64,000 nt of DNA. It comes from Amblyomma americanum. Lineage: Eukaryota > Arthropoda > Arachnida > Ixodida > Ixodidae. Shown here piece by piece: positions 57,644-64,000 of this stretch (position 1 is its first letter; each line of letters starts with the position of its first letter). The stretch lies in assembly GCF_052857255.1 (NCBI RefSeq), contig NC_135505.1, forward strand, positions 22,714,769-22,778,768. The letters run 5' to 3'. A model generated the notes under the pieces. That model made no database searches and had not been told where the DNA came from. It saw only the letters and a program-made list of their open reading frames with translations. A program made the position numbers and the translations under genes.

Positions 57644-57959
57644 TACCTACGAGGGTGCCGTTGAGTTGTTACTTCAGTTATTTGCAAAAGGTTCGTATGG
57701 TTAAAGTAACACTCCAGGTGTCTACATGGGTTGTTATGCAGAATCTTGATTTTATAACACAAACGCATTGAGTTCATCTTTGTCATCCTGTAGGAAGGAA
57801 ATTTAAGAGTCATAACACTAACGAGAAGCAGCAAATAGTTTGCGGCCTCGTTGGCGCCGAAATGGATCGAGCCGTTCCGCGTGCGAGAGATGCTTTTCTC
57901 GCTCGTTTAAAGGCTCGAGGATTTGCGGCCAAAACCCACAGGCTGACTGGTGTAAGAAA

Positions 57960-58162
57960 GAAACGCGAACAGCCAGGCGCCAACACGCCCCGCTGTTGGA
58001 ATTTATTTTCATCGCGGTTTTACCTGGGTGGTACAAAAAAGACGTTAGAGTCGTCCTAGAATGTATCATGGACGAGTCTAGGATGTTTTTGCTATCACAG
58101 AAGTAAAAGCGCAGTGGAAATTGAGACAGCGGAGCGTGTTGGCGCCGGATAGTTCGCGTTTC
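57960..58162. repeat. Inverted repeat around a short reading frame
   Basis: GAAACGCGAACAGCCAGGCG with CCAACACG (57960-57987) is inverted at 58135-58162 (CGTGTTGGCGCC, GTTCGCGTTTC). It may be a small TIR element or half of one. Confidence 0.6.
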
Positions 58163-58807
58163 TTTTCATCGAGGTAGTGCCTATGCGACCTGAAACGTTA
58201 CGTGCAAAGGGGCACTGCTGGAGAACCAGTGAGGAACAACGACACAGAATTCTTGACTTCGTTTTGTAGGCATTCATCCGTAGTAGGTTGCTGTTGACAT
58301 GTGTCATCATCTTGAGCGTGACTGCGTCCACTGCAGGAAAAAGGCCCCCCTCTCGCTTCTCTCTCCAATTAGCCCTGTTCTCTGCCAGCTGCGACCGCTG
58401 TATCGCCGCAGACTTCTTAAAGGGACACTGAGGAGAACCCTATCAAAATTTTTTTGTTAGCAATATCTAATAGTTCGGCATTTCATGGCTTTGTTGACGC
58501 TTGTCCGGGAGCGAAAGATGCATTTATTTCAAAGAAATTTGGATTCGAAGTTGAAAAATTTTTTCCCGCCGCTCCGATTCAAACTCGAGAACTCTTATGA
58601 CGACACGGAGAACTCTTATGACGACACAGAACGGAGTGACGTGAAACGTGACGTAAACCGAGACTCCGTGATTTCTGGCGGCTAGCGGTGTGGTCTAGCA
58701 GCTGCCGAAATGAAAGCTACCGCCGCCGCACGTTGAAGGCATCTATCTATCTGGGGTCGCCACCGTCGCTTCGTTTACGTTTGCACCGGCGTCTTGCAAG
58801 CGTTACG

Positions 58808-59082
58808 ATGGATCCCGTTCCCGAACCCGACGACGTAGTTCTCGCAAAAACTCTGGCCTGCATTTCAGCGACCTCAGCCCCACAGAGCGTGCGATGTTTT
58901 TGAGGGAGCACGGTGAGGTTAGGCGCCGGCGGGTCGTTTCCCCCTTCCTCAGTGAGCAGCCGTTGCAAACTAAATATCATAACCGCAGTGCGGGGAGTCG
59001 CAAGAAGCCAGGACAAGGTCGGCGCCTTGCGCCCATCGGAGGCTGGCCGGGGCTTTGGGGCCAACGGATTGTGATTCCTTGA
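58808..59082 (+). pseudogene. Unrecognised protein fragment inside the TIR element
   Basis: ATG at 58808 starts MDPVPEPDDVVLAKTLAC. After a frame shift FSDLSPTERAMFLREHGEVR continues to a stop at 59080. The acidic start followed by a S-P-T-E-R-A-x-F-L-R segment looks protein-like rather than random. I cannot name the family. It may be an element-encoded or captured host exon. Confidence 0.35.
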
Positions 59083-59569
59083 ACGGCGCGGTTGCATGGC
59101 GCAGCAGGCGGCGTCGAGGTCTCCCACGGTTGCAAGGGCCATGTTATTTATTTATTTTTTGTCACAAAAAACAAATGGGTGCTTGAGCGCGGTCGCGTTT
59201 AAAGTCGGCGGCTTGAAACCAAAGCCGGCGCACGACGCTTCAACGGCTTCCGCTAGATCCAACGGGTCCACTGGATCTGGCTCTCTCGCTAACTTTCATG
59301 TACTTTCAGGTATGTACTGTGAATGGATTAAAATAGCCGAGCTCGAAAAGAACAGCTCCGCCCAACGGCCGCAGCTATTTTAAATATAACGCGCACCTCG
59401 CCGCGGAGCCAAATCAGTCTGGCCGGGCCGGCGGCGGCTGGCGCACTCGGTGCGAAATAGATACATGCTCCAATCTCCCCCGCCAGTGCGGTCAGAGTGC
59501 GCCGAAGCCGCCGAACGCGTCGGCGGTCAAGCGCAGCTGGAGTATAGAGGGTCTCGCTTTGACCGACGT

Positions 59570-59615
59570 GACTTCGCCGTGCAGCGCGCGCGCGCGCGCC
59601 TCGCCGCAGCGTAAA
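59570..59615. repeat. (CG)n run in a GC-rich block
   Basis: GCAGCGCGCGCGCGCGCGCC at about 59580-59600, within a GC-rich stretch from 59380 to 59640. Confidence 0.85.
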
Positions 59616-59721
59616 TGCGCCTTAATAACAGGGCCTGCGCTCAACCGCTAACCAACGTATTCAGCGGCGGCATCCATGGGAGCCACTGAAACCGCCCGCC
59701 CACTCACTGAATAAAAGTAAA

Positions 59722-59805
59722 GAAGTCCGGTGCCGAGGTTCTGATTCGAACCAGGGCCTTCGGCGTCTGAGGCGGAAACGCTACCGCTCCGCCACGGCGG
59801 CTCAA
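59722..59805 (-). mobile_element. tRNA-like SINE head
   Basis: On the minus strand the A box TGGCGGAGCGGTAG (59781-59794 inverse) and B box GGTTCGAATC (59743-59752 inverse) have tRNA spacing. The acceptor stem does not pair well and no body is attached. It is more likely a SINE head or tRNA pseudogene than a working tRNA gene. Confidence 0.6.
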
Positions 59806-60690
59806 GTTACAGCCGTCAATAAAGGCGCATCTAGTGAATGCACTCTTCTGATGCAGAAATCTCCGCGCTTTCGCTAGGTATATCCTGGCCTAACAGAGCT
59901 AGGCCATCAGAAATTTTTCTCAACTGCCTTGTACCTTGTCTCCCGTCCCTAATAAACGATTTCCGTTAAGTAGTTTGAAGTTGACTGGCACAACCGGGAA
60001 TGTTTCGCCGGGCAAGCGTGCGAATACACAAGTGCTGCCTTGTACGATCACCGACCATCGTGCCATCATAGCTTTTCATCGACCGTGGCGATCATCTGAC
60101 AAGCCTTCACAGGCTCCTTCAAAGGTTCACTACCACTTGAAGCGCACTTTGAGTTCCTCTGCTATTCGGCGCTCGTAAATCGAAGCGCGTCAAAAACAAA
60201 CCCACGGGGCACGCAAAGCTCATAGACGCGAAGCGCCATAACAAATCGAAACTCTACTGGCCGCCTGTGGCGCCGCCAAGCATCCGTTTTCTTTGCTTCA
60301 AAACATTCAGGTTGTCTTTTGCCTGCCTTCCTTGTGTGATAAAAGTGCACTATTGGTTCTAAAACAAAACTTACTTCAATATTGATCTGCGCAACCTACC
60401 TTTGTCAGCCTCAGAGATTCGCGCTTTTAAGTAGGATCGAAAATTCCTCCAATGTGGCGTCTCTTGTCCTATGGCGTCACCACGCTTGTACTTGCGAGAT
60501 TGGCCTGTGGTGGCGATACCTGTATTTTGATTCTTGCTATTTTCTACCTTACAAGAGCTTTGTTTTCAGAAAGAGCGGCGTTTTTGTGATCAGGAGCTGG
60601 TGTTCTATCGATACAAGCCAACTTCAATTTCTCCTCAGTGTCCCTTTAACATCATCCGTCAAACTAACTTTCTGCCACACTAGCGTTTTT

Positions 60691-61326
60691 GTCTGCGCAG
60701 CTTGTTGTGAGTTACCGCTTAAAGCGCCAGTTCATAGGGTGACAATTCCGTGGAAGATGTAGTTTCTGCAGTCTGGAAGTACACAAGGCGAACACAAAAG
60801 GTGGGGAGTCGCACGCATTCTCGTTGCGGAAAGAAAGCGCACTTCTAACTCAAAAAGCCTATTTTTAAAAAAAATTATGTAAAGTCTTAGATGAAACACC
60901 CTGTATAGTGTGCTAACAAAGAGGCACTGGTCGGGCCGTACGGGTGGCCGCTGTTCCAACGGGAACCATGGTACCGCAGTCAATATTTTCATTATCAGTC
61001 CCCAGTCTGTCAGATGACCAGAATGTACAGTAAAACATGTAAAAATTGTACCTAGTAAGGCGGTTGAATTCCCAACTTCTAAGCCTTCTTTCCCGGAACA
61101 AAGTCCGATTTCAGCTACGTGAAGTTGCAAAGAACTGGCTGCAGCGCAAAAAATGCTCCTACAAAATTACGCTGTCAAATCAAAGCCTGTTGGCGGCGTT
61201 GGTCTGGAATCTTTTTCGTTCACACTGTGAGTATTTCAGTAGAGTCGTATCCTCTATGTTTGCTCTGGAATTGCGGTATAGAAAAGCGGTGCCGCACTGT
61301 AGTGTACAAAGCCAACCACCGTGGTC
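60691..61326. other. No recognised feature
   Basis: Short open frames on both strands, no motif or repeat identified. Confidence 0.5.
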
Positions 61327-61908
61327 TGTGGGGTTGAATAGGGGAGATATAAATACGTTCTCCCCACTCAATCGCGGCTGACACGGTTCAAAGCCGCCCG
61401 GACCCCACCCCGTGATCGCGTACGCTACCTAGCGCACGCCAACCACGGCGGGCCTCGCTCTGAGGGAACAAAGGAACGACACATTAGCTGGCACAAACAG
61501 GCATTTATTGCTACAGCAACAATAACTCCAGCTAGCAACAAGGTACGCTAATGATTCAAGGATGTCCGGCTCACCAGCAAGCTTCCGAGCCCACGCTAGG
61601 GCAAGGGATACTCCGAAGGCCGGACGGGACGAGTACGGGAGTCTGTCTCCCCGCCGCTTCCTCGCCCCGCCGGGGAAGAGCGGAGCCGCGAGCGACACAT
61701 CCGCTCGCGCCGGCGATCCCAGCCGCAGCGCCCCATGCCCCCTTTCTCGCGCGTGGGCTTCAGCAGTCTCCCGCGCAGCGGTGCTGGCGCCCTCTCTTGC
61801 CAGTTAATGTAACTGACAAGAGAATGCGTTCCTCCTCGAGGTGGGACTGCTGCTGCACTGTGCCTCGCGGGAAAGCAAACACAGGGGGCTGCAGGGCAGG
61901 TCCCCACA
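61327..61908 (-). mobile_element. Solo LTR, copy 2
   Basis: This 582-bp repeat starts TGTGGGGTTGAATAGGGGAG and ends GCAGGTCCCCACA. The 4-bp target duplication GGTC lies at 61323-61326 and 61909-61912. It is homologous to 31840-32432 over its whole length. The AATAAA signal (CAATAAATGCC) is on the minus strand. No internal region, so it is a recombination product of a full LTR element. Confidence 0.88.
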
Positions 61909-61912
61909 GGTC

Positions 61913-62401
61913 TTACCATGGAAACAAAGCGGCAGCTTAACCACCTTAGTCTGAATCATCCGTCGCTCCGCCTTGCATTGTATGATGTGCCAAAAAAGAA
62001 ACAAATTTTTACTGCTGTGCCAACAGCAGGAATATCTATTGGTTTAATTCTGTCCCTGCTGAGACGGTTGACCACGTAATTGCACGCCTGGTTTTATGAC
62101 GCAAATTTCTTGCAGGCATGGTAGGGAACTGACACTCAACAATTGGGTAATGCGTAAGTGTGCAAGCAAAAAGATGACGGGCGATATAGCTTGGCATTAA
62201 CCACGAATTATCGTGCGTTAGCCCCATTAGTCCTGGTTTTGCATAATCTTGACTTTCTATGCTTTTGCTTGACCTGAACCTGCTTACTCTCGTTGATATA
62301 TCATATGATGTAATTTTGCGTGATACTGCATCATTTTAGACTTGTGCTGCGGTAGAACTGGTCATTTTCTACATTCACAGATCCCTAGGAGCCCTGATTC
62401 T
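61913..62401. other. No recognised feature
   Basis: Nothing identified between the solo LTR and the SINE. Confidence 0.45.
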
Positions 62402-62660
62402 GCTCCTGGCGCAGAGGTACAACGGTTAAGCGCTACGCACCACTGCCCTGCAATGGCAGGTGCTGCCATCGGTGGTGTTTGTGAGGTCCATGTTGTTCCT
62501 GAGGAATCTCTCGCGACTGATCATTAGTTGAAATGCCGCGGAGGGCCGTTTGCTCACAATCCAGTGGACAGCTTGTGATGACGTCATATCGCCACGTGAC
62601 CAAGGTGGCCCACGTCCTAGAAGCAGGCTTCGGACAGACAGACAACCACTTTTCGGCGGA
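62402..62660 (+). mobile_element. tRNA-derived SINE (second family)
   Basis: The tRNA-like head CTGGCGCAGAGGTACAACGG is followed by a diverged B box (ATCGGTGGTGTTTGTGAGG). The body, including GTGACCAAGGTGGCCCACGT, matches 18595-18840 in inverse orientation. Confidence 0.65.
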
Positions 62661-63489
62661 TTGCAAGTACTAGGGAACTAAAGCGGCCACCACAGCAATC
62701 GTTCACTGCAGACTCGGGGAGTCAGTGATTACTATCGTTAAGCCCAAATCAGCGCCTCCTCTATTTTTACAATGCCTGTCGAGTAGGGCCGATCCGACCG
62801 TCCAACACCCTCTCCTATCCTCCTTTCCTGCCGGCTAGCCTTCGCGCCTGCTCCACGTCTGTGGGGTAGAATACCATCTTAGTGGCGCCTGACGACGGAA
62901 AGCGGACGAAGACAGTTTTTGAAACGTTCTCTCTTTCTTCGTGTGGCGGCGCTCTGCATCCCTCATAGTAATCGGCTGCCTGTCAGGTACGCGGCCGGTC
63001 TAAAGGGGAGCCGCGCCGCCGCCGCCGCTACTCGAACCCGGCCGTGTCAGGAATTGACGCGTCATAGAGCGAGCCGTGCGTGACGCTGCTCATCGTGGAG
63101 CCACTGTGGGCGCTGGTTTTCAAAGGGGACACAGAGTGGGGTGCAGCCGTGTTGACGTAGCTACAAAAGATTGTGGCGACTTGTTCGAATCGTGTGTCTT
63201 TTAGCTACAGTGCTGAAACTTTCCGGGAGAAGTACTGAAACCGCTTGGTGGAAATGTGAAATCACAGGGTAAAGGTAGTTACTAATAGGTTTGCTATATT
63301 GGTTTGCGATTCAATCACGTTTAGCAAAAAATATGAGAGAATGAAATAAAGAAAGACATTTTAAATGTGGTAAATCCTTCCCGAGAAGGCATTTTTCTAA
63401 GCTACCAAGTACGCAATCGTTTACGAATCTTCTAATATCTTTACTTGAATGAATCGTAATCAGCTGGGTGAATGTCGGCTTCTAGGTCA
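62661..63489. other. No recognised feature
   Basis: Includes a GC-rich stretch with CCGCCGCCGCCGC near 63013. No conserved ABCC segment was found here. Confidence 0.5.
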
Positions 63490-63731
63490 TTTTTCGAGGG
63501 TGGGGTGCAAATTTGTGAGGGGCCCAGGCCAAATTTGGAGGTCGCCATCGTGTTCGCCGCAGTGAAATTAGGTTGAAAATCGACTTCGGTCAAAATCGGT
63601 CGAATTCATATTTTTGGGTTGGGTGGGTCAAATTTGAAACTGGCTCGGGCCAAATTTGGAGGTCACCATCGTGTTCGCCGTTGTGACATTAGGTTGGACA
63701 TCGATTTTGGTCCAAATCGGCCCGATGGTCA
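63490..63731 (+). repeat. 121-bp tandem duplication
   Basis: Two units with period 121. Shared words are CCAAATTTGGAGGTC(G/A)CCAT, CGTGTTCGCCG and ATTAGGTTG(A/G)A(A/C)ATCG. The units differ at roughly one base in seven, so the duplication is not recent. Confidence 0.85.
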
Positions 63732-64000
63732 TGAGCCTGTAGATGTTTTCGCCTTAATAAGCGGCGCAAACACTCCAAGCAGCGCCTCAAACATGCCAGC
63801 CGCAATCGTCAAGTGATGAGCGGAGCGAATGCCTCAGCCCACCTCTGCAAACGGCGATCTAAGCTCCAGCCATTGCGCTGGAAGAAGCGCCGCGCCGCGG
63901 ATGAAGCGAGATCTACACGAGAAGGGGTGGGAAGCCAGAATCTGACAGACGCATGGTGTAGGAGATGGGCAGAGCGATAACCAGAATGCCAAAAGCGCGC
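63732..64000. other. No recognised feature
   Basis: GC-moderate sequence; nothing identified. Confidence 0.4.

Larger units (their letters stand above)
58421..60645. mobile_element. 2.2-kb TIR element inserted at TTAA
   Basis: AGGGACACTGAGGAGAA at the left and the inverse (TTTCTCCTCAGTGTCCCT) at the right are its ends, with TTAA on both outer sides. The empty RTE site has one TTAA. Because TA lies within TTAA, a TA duplication with ends AAGGGACACTG is equally consistent, so the superfamily (TTAA-type versus Tc1/mariner-like) stays open. The interior has a GC-rich part, a SINE and one short conserved-looking frame. Confidence 0.8.
58303..60690 (-). mobile_element. RTE-type LINE tail (minus), split by a TIR element
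   Basis: The reverse complement of 58303-58420 shows the RTE 3' end: GCAGTCACGCTCAAGATGAT at the tail side, and GAGAGAAGCGAGAGGGGG. The right piece 60646-60690 (CATCATCCGTCAAACTAACT) continues the RTE sequence seen elsewhere as the inverse of AGGTGGGTGGATGAGATTAA. The break is exactly at TTAA. Confidence 0.8.

Noticed and set aside
59722..59805. Functional tRNA gene on the minus strand
   Set aside because: A and B boxes are present but the acceptor stem does not pair properly; a SINE head or pseudogene fits better.
58421..60645. Assignment as a piggyBac element because of TTAA flanks
   Set aside because: The ends begin AGGG rather than CCC, and a TA duplication explains the borders equally well.
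56840..64000. Remaining TMD2 and NBD2 exons
   Set aside because: No segment matching the next conserved motifs was found; they are probably beyond the window.

Overview
This window is eukaryotic and most likely from a hard tick (Ixodida, probably a metastriate genus). The coding sequence is broken into short GC-rich exons with GT/GC...AG borders. The introns are kilobases long and packed with retroelements. One repeat at 14522-14756 closely resembles the tRNA-derived Ruka SINE known from Rhipicephalus. Several RTE-, CR1- and I-type LINEs, Penelope-like elements (PLEs) and gypsy LTR elements are also present. The species cannot be fixed from the sequence alone.

The only host gene I can support is an ABCC-type (MRP1-like) full transporter on the + strand, running through the window from 620 to 56839. 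Fifteen exons were placed by matching splice sites, codon phase and protein continuity: 620-748, 1913-2077, 4291-4465, 6610-6864, 8533-8736, 15925-16071, 18388-18472, 19429-19622, 21303-21479, 22264-22431, 23961-24205, 35365-35548, 37872-38088, 53712-53856 and 56674-56839. They encode the end of linker L0, all of TMD1, all of NBD1, the inter-domain linker and the first part of TMD2. The N-terminal TMD0, the rest of TMD2 and NBD2 lie outside the window. All junction phases agree. One intron (16072-18387) appears to use a GC donor.

The introns hold layered transposon insertions. Intron 5 (8737-15924) has a CR1-like LINE, a gag-only gypsy element with LTRs, an RTE fragment and the Ruka-like SINE. 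Intron 6 has an I-like LINE on the minus strand with a CR1 tail inside it. Intron 11 (24206-35364) holds a minus-strand CR1-like LINE split by a small LTR (TRIM) element and by a PLE. Next to it is an RTE LINE split by another CR1 that itself carries a foldback element, a solo LTR and a LINE tail. Intron 13 (38089-53711) holds a gypsy element whose 5' LTR is split by an I-clade LINE, which in turn is split by a PLE. The gypsy interior carries a MITE and a second PLE. Intron 14 has a TTA-flanked MITE. Downstream of the last exon is a 2.2 kb TIR element inserted cleanly into an RTE tail, a solo LTR, a SINE and a 121-bp tandem duplication.

The most unusual observations are four. First, short foldback insertions with 11-bp target duplications share an end motif with a PLE that carries only the GIY-YIG endonuclease between about 390-bp inverted arms. 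Second, there is a likely GC-AG intron in the transporter. Third, pairs of TE fragments let older elements be reassembled around younger ones, giving a relative dating of insertions. Fourth, a PLE pseudo-LTR carries a degenerate hammerhead-like motif. All family calls come from reading the sequence; no database search was run.
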